Below are positions 39,773 to 49,161 of a stretch of 64,000 bases of DNA, one piece after another. Source of the stretch: Methanothermococcus okinawensis IH1 (GTDB lineage: Archaea > AGJL01 > Methanococci > Methanococcales > Methanococcaceae). The number at the start of each line of letters is the position of its first letter. Within the stretch, counting starts at the first letter, position 1. The notes beneath the pieces are model-generated. The model was not told where the DNA came from and searched no databases. It saw only the letters and a list, made by a program, of their open reading frames with translations. The position numbers and the translations under genes are program-made. The DNA lies in contig NC_015636.1 in NCBI RefSeq assembly GCF_000179575.2, positions 1,093,495 to 1,157,494 on the forward strand, read 5' to 3'.

Positions 39773-41185
39773 TTATTGCTGTTTTTCATCCCATGGGATT
39801 TTCGTGTCCAATATTGTATTTACTATATCGTCAAAGAATCTCAAACTTCCCATATATCCCATTATTGGCCATCTTGCATATCCTACTCTGTCATAAATTG
39901 GAAAACCTGTCCTAACAAGTCCAATTCCCATATCCCTTGCTATTAGAGCCCCACCCCTTGGATGTCCAATAAGTAAATCTACATCTTTTTCTTTTACAGA
40001 TTTTTCAAAGTCCCAAAGGTCTGAGAACTGCACTTCTATATTTATGCCATATTCTTTTGCAATTTTTTCCATTTCTTTTTTATAAATTTTTGAAGGTGTT
40101 TGGGTATTAACTACAACAGGTTTCATGCCGATTTCACAGCAGAATCTTGTAATGGCAATTACCTGGTCAGGGTCTCCAAATATACCTACCTTTTTATCCA
40201 TTGTATAATGAATAGTATCGGCAATAGCATCCAATAATTTACCTCTTTCATCTAATAGTTCATCAGGTATGCCCTTGCCCGTAATTTTTGCAACATTTAT
40301 AATGAAATCGTCGGTATTTTTGATTCCAATGGGCACACCGTAGAAGTCAGGTATTTTAAATTTCCTTTTTAATAGTAGAGCTCCGGCTCCACCTGCGGAC
40401 TGACAGAATGCAAATGTTGCCTTGGCATTTCCAGCATCTACAAATTCTTCAATTTTGGTTCCAGCAGTAGGCTTATAAGGTATTTCTTCAAGGGGGTATC
40501 TTAAAGGCTTATATAGATTCTCACTAATATCAAATAATATGGAGAAATCTTCCCCTTCTTTTAAACCCATAATTTTAAGCATCCTTTTTATTTCCAGTAT
40601 ATCCCCGGGATTTGTTCCGAATCCTGGAATTATATTTATTTTTTTAGGTTCTACTTCTGGATTTTTTTTAGCAAAATACATTAAAAATGCCTTTGAGGCA
40701 TTATCATATCCAGTGGCATGGCTTCCTACATACGATGGGCAATGGATAGGAATTATAGGCAATTTTGCCTTTTCTTCTCCAAGTTTTTTTGCAATATTTT
40801 TCTTTGCTGCTCTGATAAATGACTCTATGTCATCTCCAATGGTTTCTGATGAACATGTTGTAATTACAGATATTACATCTGGGTTATATCTTGATACAAG
40901 ATTTGTTACCCCATCAACTAAGTTTTTCATACCTCCATAAACAGCAGCATGTTCGTGGAATGATGCAGATGCAATAGGCACAGGTTCTCTAAAATGCCTT
41001 GCAAACTGATATCTTGCATAAGTCGTGCAACCTTGACCACCTTGAATAAATGGAATGGCTCCACAAACTCCAACTGTTGCCCACATTGCTCCAATAGGTT
41101 GGCATATCTTGTTGGGGTTTATGGTTCCTTTTCTCTTCTTTTTAACATATGTTATATTACCACCAGCATCAGCAGCATCATTCAT
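39773..41185 (-). CDS. nifK: Nitrogenase molybdenum-iron protein beta chain NifK
   Basis: 470 aa, shorter than bacterial NifK, as usual for methanogens. P-cluster cysteines are in K-I-C-Q-P-I-G-A near residue 23, G-G-Q-G-C-T-T-Y near 52 and T-T-C-S-S-E-T-I-G-D-D near 110. R-H-F-R-E-P-V and C-P-S-Y-V-G-S-H are also conserved. ATG overlaps the nifD stop by 4 nt, with GGTGAA-ACA before it, so the two subunits are translationally coupled. Confidence 0.97.
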   Translation of the reverse strand: MNDAADAGGNITYVKKKRKGTINPNKICQPIGAMWATVGVCGAIPFIQGGQGCTTYARYQFARHFREPVPIASASFHEHAAVYGGMKNLVDGVTNLVSRYNPDVISVITTCSSETIGDDIESFIRAAKKNIAKKLGEEKAKLPIIPIHCPSYVGSHATGYDNASKAFLMYFAKKNPEVEPKKINIIPGFGTNPGDILEIKRMLKIMGLKEGEDFSILFDISENLYKPLRYPLEEIPYKPTAGTKIEEFVDAGNAKATFAFCQSAGGAGALLLKRKFKIPDFYGVPIGIKNTDDFIINVAKITGKGIPDELLDERGKLLDAIADTIHYTMDKKVGIFGDPDQVIAITRFCCEIGMKPVVVNTQTPSKIYKKEMEKIAKEYGINIEVQFSDLWDFEKSVKEKDVDLLIGHPRGGALIARDMGIGLVRTGFPIYDRVGYARWPIMGYMGSLRFFDDIVNTILDTKIPWDEKQQ

Positions 41186-42612
41186 TGTTTCACCTTGTAT
41201 TCTTCAAATTTATCCTCTTTTTCCTGAATTACATTCCAAACAGGATGACAAACAGCCTTGTAAATATCTCTTGCAAAATTCACAAATCCTCTAAATCCTG
41301 CATAAGGTCCTTCTTCATAACTGTGTGAATTTATTGTTGGAATTCCGAATTTTCTGAATAGATACCTTTCTTTTAACCCTACGAGCATAAAGTCAGGTTT
41401 ATACATTTTTGCCGCTTCTTCCAATTCTGGCTCATTTGGAGCATCTATTATGAGGGCATCTTTTATACCAGCTTTTTTGAGGTTTGAATTTAGTTTTTCA
41501 TAGTCATCATCATGTGAGAATGTACAACATCCCACCACATAATCAATTCCGAGCTCTTTCATGGCTCTAACCCAGTGCCAAGTTCTTGGACCTCCTACAT
41601 AGACCATACATTTTTTACCTTCAAGTTTTGACTTGTAGAAATCCAACTCTTCTTTTATTGCAGATAATTCTTTTTCTATTACCTTATCTACTCTTTCCTT
41701 AGGTATTCCCAATTTTTCAGCTATATTGTATAGAGCTTCGGTGGTTTGTTTAATTCCAAAGAATGAAACCCTTACAAATGGTATTTCAAATCCATCTTTA
41801 ATCATGTGCGCTATATATTCAGCAGACCTCTGGCAATGAACAACATTTAATTTTACATCTGGCAGTTTAAATAAATCATTTATTGAGGCATTTCCTGTAA
41901 ATGTAACAACATTATTTACTCCAATTCTTTTGAATAAATCGTTAATTACTGCAACATCCCAATCCATGTTGTAATCCCCAATTAATGCAACATCATAAGG
42001 GGTTTTTTCTTCTTCTTTTAAACATTTTTCAGGATATTCTTCTCTCTTCTTTTTTAACCATCTGTAAAACATGGTATTGAATACATGGTGACCTTTTGAT
42101 TGAGATACTCCAGCAAATCCAGGACAGTTCATTGGAAATATTGGCTTTTTTACGTATTCTTCAACTTTATCGGCTACTGCATCTATGTTATCTCCAATAA
42201 GTGCCGTAGGACAGTTGGTATATACTATCATACCATTTGCCTGTGGAAATTCATCAAAGGCTTCAATACATGTTTTTTCAAGGGTTTTTTCCCCACCATA
42301 AACAATATCTGATTCTTGCATATCCGTAGTCCAACAATATCTTCTATGTAATTCATTATCAGATAGATTTCTTCGTGTTCCCCATGCGTAAAATGCACAG
42401 CCAACAGGCCCATGTATCATATGGATTACGTCCTTAATAGGACCCCCAACCACACCACGAGCTCCTGCATATGCACAGCCTCTTTCCGTCATATCTCCTG
42501 GAACTGTATTTATATTACATGCTGGGATTATCTTTTCTTCTGGGTCATACACATAGGTATGTTTCATTCTTTCAGGGATTGGTTTATCACAATCCAGTAG
42601 TATATAAGGCAT
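41182..42612 (-). CDS. nifD: Nitrogenase molybdenum-iron protein alpha chain NifD
   Basis: 476 aa. P-cluster ligands Cys46 (R-G-C-A-Y-A-G), Cys72 (G-P-V-G-C) and Cys134 (T-N-C-P-T) are present. FeMo-co ligands are Cys260 (V-V-H-C-Q-R-S) and His430 (N-S-H-S-Y). The cofactor-pocket Gln171 and His175 in S-Q-S-K-G-H-H are conserved. All catalytic residues of a molybdenum-type nitrogenase are therefore intact. GGTGAA-ATA-ATG start. Confidence 0.97.
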   Translation of the reverse strand: MPYILLDCDKPIPERMKHTYVYDPEEKIIPACNINTVPGDMTERGCAYAGARGVVGGPIKDVIHMIHGPVGCAFYAWGTRRNLSDNELHRRYCWTTDMQESDIVYGGEKTLEKTCIEAFDEFPQANGMIVYTNCPTALIGDNIDAVADKVEEYVKKPIFPMNCPGFAGVSQSKGHHVFNTMFYRWLKKKREEYPEKCLKEEEKTPYDVALIGDYNMDWDVAVINDLFKRIGVNNVVTFTGNASINDLFKLPDVKLNVVHCQRSAEYIAHMIKDGFEIPFVRVSFFGIKQTTEALYNIAEKLGIPKERVDKVIEKELSAIKEELDFYKSKLEGKKCMVYVGGPRTWHWVRAMKELGIDYVVGCCTFSHDDDYEKLNSNLKKAGIKDALIIDAPNEPELEEAAKMYKPDFMLVGLKERYLFRKFGIPTINSHSYEEGPYAGFRGFVNFARDIYKAVCHPVWNVIQEKEDKFEEYKVKQ

Positions 42613-42684
42613 TATTTCACCTATTTAATAGCTATTTTTTATAATCCATTAAATTAATATTTTATCACTTTATTTTAATTTATT

Positions 42685-43071
42685 TTAATTTCCTATTGCT
42701 ATATCTCCGGTTTCTCCTGTTCTAATCCTTATAGTTTCTTCTGTTGGAAGAACAAATATTTTTCCATCCCCATGTTTTCCAGTTCTGTTTATTTTCATAA
42801 TAACTCCCACAACAAGGGGGACATCGGCATCTTCAACAACTATGGAAATCAACCTTTTAGGAATATATTTTAAATACAATCCCATTTCCTTTCCTTCCTT
42901 TATTACCTTCTCCATATCCACAACATCGGGCATATTAGCTGCAAAATATCCTTTCTGTTTTCCCCTACCAAAGCATTCTGTCATAGTCATGGCGGGAAAT
43001 CCAACACTGGAAAGGGCATCGGTGGTTTTCTTCACGAGATTTGGTCTTACTATTGCCATTATTTCTTTCAC
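42685..43071 (-). CDS. nifI2: Nitrogenase PII-type regulator NifI2
   Basis: 128 aa from GTG 43071 (GGTGAA-ATT-GTG; the TTG four codons upstream precedes the site). PII-family fold: A-I-V-R-P-N-L-V near the start, G-R-G-K-Q-K-G in the longer NifI2-type T-loop region, and the final K-I-F-V-L-P-T-E-E-T-I-R-I-R-T-G-E. With NifI1 it binds and inhibits nitrogenase when ammonium is added, relieved by 2-oxoglutarate and ATP, as shown in Methanococcus maripaludis. Confidence 0.93.
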   Translation of the reverse strand: MKEIMAIVRPNLVKKTTDALSSVGFPAMTMTECFGRGKQKGYFAANMPDVVDMEKVIKEGKEMGLYLKYIPKRLISIVVEDADVPLVVGVIMKINRTGKHGDGKIFVLPTEETIRIRTGETGDIAIGN

Positions 43072-43107
43072 AATTTCACCCAATTTATAATCATAATTTA
43101 AATAATT

Positions 43108-43425
43108 TTAAATTCCTTTTTCCCCAGTTCTAATGGTATAGGCTTCTTCTAATGGCTGAATGAATATTTTTCCGTCTCCAAAATTTCCTGTAAATGCGGA
43201 GGCTTTAATAACCCCTACGACTTCATCTACCTCGTCATCATCTATGGCAAGTAATAGAAGAGTTTTGGGTAATTCATCATAGTATATTTCTCCAACCTGT
43301 AATCCTCCCTGTTTTCCTCTTCCTACGGTATTTAATTTTGTGAAAGCAGGATATCCGGCTTCTTCAAGAGCATCTACTACATCATCTACTTTTTCAGGTC
43401 TAACAATGGCCTTTAATAACTTCAT
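43108..43425 (-). CDS. nifI1: Nitrogenase PII-type regulator NifI1
   Basis: 105 aa PII protein: M-K-L-L-K-A-I-V-R-P-E-K-V, T-L-N-T-V-G-R-G-K-Q-G-G T-loop start, and the closing D-G-K-I-F-I-Q-P-L-E-E-A-Y-T-I-R-T-G-E. It lies 99 nt after nifH and 37 nt before nifI2, the gene order specific to archaea and some anaerobic bacteria. No separate promoter seen. Confidence 0.94.
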   Translation of the reverse strand: MKLLKAIVRPEKVDDVVDALEEAGYPAFTKLNTVGRGKQGGLQVGEIYYDELPKTLLLLAIDDDEVDEVVGVIKASAFTGNFGDGKIFIQPLEEAYTIRTGEKGI

Positions 43426-43524
43426 TATTTCACCTTTTAAGTTTATTATTTATTAATATCGATTAATTATGGATTAGGCGTTATTGGCTAAAAATCAAAT
43501 AAGTTAATAATATTTTTTATTATC

Positions 43525-44394
<870 letters not shown>

Positions 44395-44417
44395 TTATTT
44401 TATCTAATTTTATTTTA

Positions 44418-44431
44418 GGAAATATAATTCC
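44418..44431 (-). promoter_or_regulatory. NrpR operator 2 of nif
   Basis: GGAAATATAATTCC is an exact match to the GGAA-N6-TTCC operator defined for NrpR in Methanococcus maripaludis. It lies 20 nt downstream of operator 1 and within the 5' leader of nifH. The two-operator layout matches that species, where the second operator gives partial repression. Confidence 0.85.
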
Positions 44432-44450
44432 TATTTTATTGTATTAATAA

Positions 44451-44464
44451 GGAAGTATATTTCC
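44451..44464 (-). promoter_or_regulatory. NrpR operator 1 of nif
   Basis: GGAAGTATATTTCC fits GGAA-N6-TTCC exactly. It lies just downstream of the transcription start predicted from the TATA box at 44494-44503, so bound NrpR would block RNA polymerase when ammonium is available (low 2-oxoglutarate). Confidence 0.88.
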
Positions 44465-44493
44465 TGTTTCACAATTATTCCTTGTGAGATTAT

Positions 44494-44503
44494 TATATAT
44501 AAA
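44494..44503 (-). promoter_or_regulatory. TATA box of nif operon
   Basis: TTTATATATA on the minus strand is a consensus archaeal TATA box. It predicts a start near 44472, placing operator 1 at about +8 to +21 and giving a leader of about 95 nt. Confidence 0.65.
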
Positions 44504-44830
44504 GCTTTTTATTTCTAAAATTTGAATTAATAAATAAATTAATAAATTAAAAAAATAATTTATGCTCATTAGGTGAAAATACTGAAATATAAAATATAAT
44601 AAAAATATAATAAAAAAATCAAAAATATAAAAAATATAAAAATAAATAATTAAAATTAACATATACTAAGTGATGGAACATAATTTAAAAGAAAATAAAA
44701 GTTAAATATATATTAAATAAATAATATAAACATTATAAAAGTATAAACTGTAATTAGATAATATAAAATATAATAGAGATAATAACACAATATATAATTA
44801 TAATAAAAATTAATAAAAAGGAGGGGTTTT

Positions 44831-45751
44831 ATGAAAGATGTTAAAATATTGAAAAAAGATGTGCTGGTTCCAGCAGATATTCCAGCAAATAAAAAGGAGG
44901 AATATATAAAAAATTACCTTGAATTAACAAAAAATACCGGTAGGCTAATGCTTTTTGCAGGAGACCAAAAAATAGAACATTTAAATGATGATTTTTATGG
45001 TGAAGGGATATCAAAGGATGATGCCACACCTGAACATTTCTTTAAAGTAGCTTCAAATTCAAAAATAGGGGCCTTTGCTACACAGTTAGGATTAATAGCA
45101 AGATACGGCGTAGATTATAGGGATATAAATTATATAGTTAAAATAAATTCAAAAACAAATCTTGTTAAAACCTCTCAAAGAGACCCAATAAGTAAATCGT
45201 TGATAGATGTAGCTGATGTTGTAGAGTTTAAGAATAATTCTGGCTTAAATATACTTGGAGTAGGTTATACAATATATTTGGGAAGCGAGTTTGAACATGA
45301 AATGCTCTCAGAGGCATCAAGGGTAGTATATGAGGCACACAAAAATGGATTAATTGCAATATTGTGGATATATCCAAGAGGAAAGGCAGTTAAAAACGAA
45401 AAAGACCCACATTTAATAGCAGGAGCTACGGGCGTTGGAGCATGTTTAGGGGCAGATTTTGTTAAAGTAAATTATCCTGAATGTGAAAATCCAGCCGAAG
45501 CATTTAAAGAGGCGGTTTTAGCCGCAGGTAGAACAAAGGTTGTATGTGCAGGTGGGAGCTCCACAGACCCAAAACTATTTTTGCAGAGACTCTATGACCA
45601 AATACATATAAGTGGTGCAGCAGGAAATGCCACAGGCAGGAATATACACCAAAAATCCTACGAAGAAGCTGTAAGGATGTGTAATGCAATATATGCTATT
45701 ACTATTGAAAATAAAAGCGTTGATGAAGCTTTAAAAATATATTATGGATAA
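44831..45751 (+). CDS. fba: Archaeal class I fructose-bisphosphate aldolase-like (MJ1585 type)
   Basis: 306 aa, DeoC/FbaB-type barrel. G-D-Q-K-I-E-H-L-N-D near residue 44 is typical; the Schiff-base Lys is probably in D-F-V-K-V-N-Y-P (about 220). It ends with S-G-A-A-G-N-A-T-G-R-N-I-H, the phosphate-binding region of this group. Related enzymes cleave fructose bisphosphate, while a paralog in methanogens makes the aromatic precursor ADH, so the substrate is not certain. Strong site GGAGGGG before ATG. Divergent from nifH. Confidence 0.8.
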   Translation: MKDVKILKKDVLVPADIPANKKEEYIKNYLELTKNTGRLMLFAGDQKIEHLNDDFYGEGISKDDATPEHFFKVASNSKIGAFATQLGLIARYGVDYRDINYIVKINSKTNLVKTSQRDPISKSLIDVADVVEFKNNSGLNILGVGYTIYLGSEFEHEMLSEASRVVYEAHKNGLIAILWIYPRGKAVKNEKDPHLIAGATGVGACLGADFVKVNYPECENPAEAFKEAVLAAGRTKVVCAGGSSTDPKLFLQRLYDQIHISGAAGNATGRNIHQKSYEEAVRMCNAIYAITIENKSVDEALKIYYG

Positions 45752-45802
45752 TTATTTAATTTTTTATTTTACTTTATATATTATTTTATATATTATTAAT
45801 AA

Positions 45803-46257
45803 TTATAGTTTTTTCTTTAACATATCAAAGGCTTTTTTTAAATCACCTGTTTCAAGCAATGCCTTTTCAGCGTCTTCTTTTTAAAACCTTTTTTTTCGAA
45901 AAATTCCACAGCTTCCTCAAAAAATTTTGAATTTTTTAAAATCTCCTCGGCGAGCTCTTTTTTTAATTCCATATATTCATCTTCACCCATTCCAATTCTT
46001 AAAAGTTCGCTATCTCTGAAAGGGCAGGGCTTTGTTATTTTACAGCACCACACTAAACTACCAAAGCAGGTATTTTTTCCTTCGCCTAATCTTGTTTTTT
46101 TTCCGAAATTTTCTTTTATTTTTATGAATTCCTGGGGCGTCATTTTTAATATATTTAATGCCTTATGTATCGGGCAGTTTTTTATGGGGGGACAGCAAAA
46201 GGCAAGCCCTCTTAAATCTCCTCCTCTGCATATATGAGACGGTGCATTTTTCCACAT
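45803..46257 (-). pseudogene. Methanogenesis marker protein 9, frameshifted near the C-terminus
   Basis: Eight Cys in two C...CC...C blocks ([13 protein letters not shown] and C-F-G-S-L-V-W-C-C) are the hallmark of marker 9, a methanogen-only domain probably binding Fe-S. The zero frame stops at 45838 after an odd tail T-L-K-R-H-C. From the A5 run (minus strand, plus 45878-45882) the -1 frame reads [18 protein letters not shown] and ends at 45803, a far more natural helical tail. One missing A, or a -1 slip, explains it. All Cys precede the shift, so the zero-frame protein (139 aa) may still work. GGAGGAAATTAA-ATG start. Confidence 0.75.
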
Positions 46258-46394
46258 TTAATTTCCTCCGTTTATATATTACAATATATACTGTAAATAG
46301 ATATATATGATGTATAGGGATTTTATAAGTTATATTAAGTTATATTATAAATTATACCATATATATTTTTTATTTAAAATATAAAGGTGAAATT

Positions 46395-47018
46395 ATGAAA
46401 ATACTAAATCTTGACAGCATCTCAGTAGTAATATTGGATGATGAAAAATTGAACTATACAGGTAGTGAAATAGAACCACTTTGGGCATTTAAAAAATTTA
46501 ATATTCAAAAGGATAGTATAATTGCGTTTAACGGAGCTCTGAATGTAAGTGTAAAAAATATGAAAGATTTAAAAGATATCAAAGAAGAATCTAAATATGG
46601 AGATGTATTAATAAAATCATCAAATGCCATAAATTTTATAGTGGAGCATTTTGATAACCCTGATTTAAAGATGATATATTTAAGGCAGAGGATATTGGTA
46701 TCAATAGCAAAGGAAATAATTGAAGAAATAACCAACAAAAAATTAAAAAGGAATGGAGATGATTTATATTATAATAATGGAAAATTATCTGTAAGTATAG
46801 CCTGCCGTGGAATATCTTCGGCAAAAATCCATTTAGGTATAAATGTTTCAAATATCGGAGCTCCGGATTATATCAATACTTCTTCATTAGGTGATTTAGG
46901 AATTGATATACATGATAATCAAAATATTATTGATATAATGGAAAAAATAGCCACTAAATATGGGGAAGAAATGGATAAAATAGAAAAAGATATGAGAAAA
47001 ACCATGTATTTAATTTAA
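46395..47018 (+). CDS. DUF366 family protein
   Basis: 207 aa. Pattern I-A-F-N-G-A-L-N-V near residue 43, I-N-F-I-V-E-H-F-D-N-P-D-L near 75 and L-R-Q-R-I-L-V fit the archaeal DUF366 family of unknown function; I am only moderately sure. Start GGTGAA-ATT-ATG. It stands alone, divergent from marker 9. Confidence 0.55.
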   Translation: MKILNLDSISVVILDDEKLNYTGSEIEPLWAFKKFNIQKDSIIAFNGALNVSVKNMKDLKDIKEESKYGDVLIKSSNAINFIVEHFDNPDLKMIYLRQRILVSIAKEIIEEITNKKLKRNGDDLYYNNGKLSVSIACRGISSAKIHLGINVSNIGAPDYINTSSLGDLGIDIHDNQNIIDIMEKIATKYGEEMDKIEKDMRKTMYLI

Positions 47019-47125
47019 TTAATTATTATTTTATTTATTTTTTATTTAATAATTATTTATTACTTTTTTTATTATTTTATTTTTATTATTTTTATTCTTT
47101 TTATTATTTATTATTTCATTTATTA

Positions 47126-48124
47126 TTATTTAACATCAAATCCTCTATTATTTCCTTTTGTAATTATTATATCGCCATCAATTCTATATTTATCAAAAAA
47201 TTCTTTTGAAGTTTCAACCACATTTTTTACACTATCTTTTCCATCACATATAGAATAAATTGTAGGTCCAAAACTTGATAAACCACTGTACGATACCTTT
47301 TGAAGAGTTTCCAATAATTCCTTAACAATATCTTTTTGAAGTCCCAATTCAACTTTTTTAAAACCTATATACTGCAATTTATTAACAACCTCTCCAAAGG
47401 AGGATATGTCATTTTCAATTATGGCAGGCATCATTTTCATGAGTATTAAATGGCATATTTTTTGAGTTTCATTTAATGGTATGGGGCAGTATTTTTTAAA
47501 AATATCTACCTCTTTATTACCGTAAATAGATTCTCCCTTTGGAATTGTCAAAACAACATCCCAATTAAAGTCATGCCTAAATAAAACTGGCGGAGCTCTT
47601 ACATTTTTTGATGCAGATGATGGTCTAAAATCCTCTTTATCCTTCCCTTTTCCAAATGAGTGGCCTCCATCTACTATAAAACCTCCTTTTTCAAAGGCAT
47701 TAACGCCAATACCAGATGTTCCTCCTCTACCTGTTATAGTAGAAAGGGTTTTACTATCTAATTCCTTTTGATATATCAACGATATTAATTTTCCCGTTGA
47801 AAGAGCCATCTGAGTTCCGCTTCCTAAACCGCTGTGCTGTGGTATTACACTTTTTATTTTTAAATAAATACCTTTTTCTCCGATATACTCTAAAACTTTC
47901 TTTGATATGTCGTATATTCTTTTTTCTATCTCATTATTTGTTATATTTTTATCTGTTATATTTTTGTCAAATTCTATCTCGATATCGGAGCTCTCCTTTC
48001 CTTCAATTATAAAATTTGGGTTGTTCAATGTTATACCAATACCCCCATCTACTCTACCAATACTGCCATTTAAATCTATAAGCCCCATGTGTATTCTTGA
48101 AGGAGATATTATCTTTGATTTCAT
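47126..48124 (-). CDS. mptG: Beta-ribofuranosylaminobenzene 5'-phosphate synthase
   Basis: About 332 aa GHMP-fold enzyme that condenses 4-hydroxybenzoate (or pABA) with PRPP in methanopterin synthesis. S-P-S-R-I-H-M-G-L-I-D-L near the start, the GHMP loop H-S-G-L-G-S-G-T-Q near 96, and G-R-G-G-T-S-G-I-G-V are the beta-RFAP synthase signatures. Start ATG 48124 by GGTGAAT-ATT-ATG; an ATG at 48136 overlaps the upstream CBS gene stop. It is probably cotranscribed with that CBS gene. Confidence 0.88.
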   Translation of the reverse strand: MKSKIISPSRIHMGLIDLNGSIGRVDGGIGITLNNPNFIIEGKESSDIEIEFDKNITDKNITNNEIEKRIYDISKKVLEYIGEKGIYLKIKSVIPQHSGLGSGTQMALSTGKLISLIYQKELDSKTLSTITGRGGTSGIGVNAFEKGGFIVDGGHSFGKGKDKEDFRPSSASKNVRAPPVLFRHDFNWDVVLTIPKGESIYGNKEVDIFKKYCPIPLNETQKICHLILMKMMPAIIENDISSFGEVVNKLQYIGFKKVELGLQKDIVKELLETLQKVSYSGLSSFGPTIYSICDGKDSVKNVVETSKEFFDKYRIDGDIIITKGNNRGFDVK

Positions 48125-48135
48125 AATATTCACCA

Positions 48136-48600
48136 TTAAACCAAAGCTTCTATTAAATCTCCTCTTGTAACTATGCCTACAAGTTCTCCGTTTTTAATTA
48201 CAGGTAATCTTTTAATTTTATGTTTAATCATTATTTCCGCTGCCTCATTTATTGGGGTATCCGGTGAAACAGTAATTACATCTTTTGTCATAACATCCTT
48301 TACCTTTGTTTTTAATGCCTTTTCTATATCTTCCCTAAATTCCTCTATTTTTAGTGTGGTTTTTAATGGTAATTCAATCAAGTCAAAGGGGGATGGTAAT
48401 ATAATATCAAATCTATCATCATGGGTTGTAAGTGTTTTTATTATATCGCTTTCTGATATAATTCCTACAAGATTTCTGTCATCATCTATCACAGGAGCTC
48501 CGCTTATTTTATATTTCCTAAATAATTTAATCACTTCCCTAACATCGTTATTTTGATTAACAACAATAGGTTTTTTCATTACGGATTCTACATTAACCAT
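48136..48600 (-). CDS. Two-CBS-domain protein
   Basis: 154 aa, nearly entirely two CBS domains (about 1-60 and 95-154). Each has the V-M-x-K/T-x-x-x-V start and the G-x-P-V-I/L-P-V strand, ending G-I-V-T-R-G-D-L. Such proteins bind adenine nucleotides or SAM and act as energy sensors. It ends on the mptG ribosome site, suggesting cotranscription, but no functional link to methanopterin is shown. GGTGATTAT-ATG. Confidence 0.85.
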   Translation of the reverse strand: MVNVESVMKKPIVVNQNNDVREVIKLFRKYKISGAPVIDDDRNLVGIISESDIIKTLTTHDDRFDIILPSPFDLIELPLKTTLKIEEFREDIEKALKTKVKDVMTKDVITVSPDTPINEAAEIMIKHKIKRLPVIKNGELVGIVTRGDLIEALV

Positions 48601-48680
48601 ATATAATCACCAAATAAATTTTATAATTGCTATAAAAACTGCTGTATATTTATATTTATTAATAATATATAAATACAAGA

Positions 48681-48714
48681 TATATATAATTATAATCTAT
48701 ATATAATTATAATC
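48681..48714. repeat. 17-bp perfect tandem duplication followed by CGGAGCTCCG
   Basis: TATATATAATTATAATC occurs twice in direct tandem (48681-48697 and 48698-48714), directly followed by GGAGCTCCGAAG, giving CGGAGCTCCG at 48714-48723. The unit contains a TATA-like sequence. It lies between the CBS gene and the 40-codon gene at 48812 and could duplicate a promoter or operator. This is one of very few GAGCTC sites outside genes. Confidence 0.7.
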
Positions 48715-48811
48715 GGAGCTCCGAAGTGATAATAAAAACTTATACTATGAGTTAAGTATACTTATTTAATAAATTGAATGTGATTATTAAGATTATAATA
48801 ATGGTGATGTT

Positions 48812-48934
48812 ATGAACATTGATATAATTACATATGGTGCAATCTTGCTGGCATTAATGGGTTTTGGATTAATTATTATGATTGCCATATTTTACTTTGG
48901 AGTCCTAAAAAAGAAAGAATCTACTTGCAATTAA
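48812..48934 (+). CDS. 40-aa single-pass membrane microprotein
   Basis: ATG 48812 has a perfect site, GGTGAT-GTT-ATG. The 40 codons give a short N-terminus (M-N-I-D-I-I-T-Y), one strongly hydrophobic helix (about residues 9-31) and a Lys-rich cytosolic tail with a Cys near the end. I do not recognise it; it resembles small subunits of membrane complexes in size only. Its stop overlaps the stop region of the convergent membrane protein gene by 4 nt. Confidence 0.65.
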   Translation: MNIDIITYGAILLALMGFGLIIMIAIFYFGVLKKKESTCN

Positions 48935-49161
48935 TCTTTAATTTGTAAATATAAATCATATAATATAAATGAGGATACCATAAATCCAAAGAAAAATAAT
49001 ATACTAAATAATAATAACAACCCTTCTATTAATTTAATGTTAGCATTAGGATTTACCACTCCATTAATTACCAACATAATCATGGCATATGCTATAAGTT
49101 TTAAACCTTCTAATGATGCAGTGTAAAATTTATCAAATAATATTTTAGGATGTTGTACCAT
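48931..49161 (-). CDS. Small two-helix membrane protein, unknown
   Basis: 76 aa with two hydrophobic helices (about 19-38 and 46-70) joined by a polar Asn/Pro loop. GGTGTA-TAATT-ATG supports the start. No family recognised. It is convergent with the 40-aa membrane protein; the two might act together but nothing shows it. Confidence 0.6.
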   Translation of the reverse strand: MVQHPKILFDKFYTASLEGLKLIAYAMIMLVINGVVNPNANIKLIEGLLLLFSILFFFGFMVSSFILYDLYLQIKD

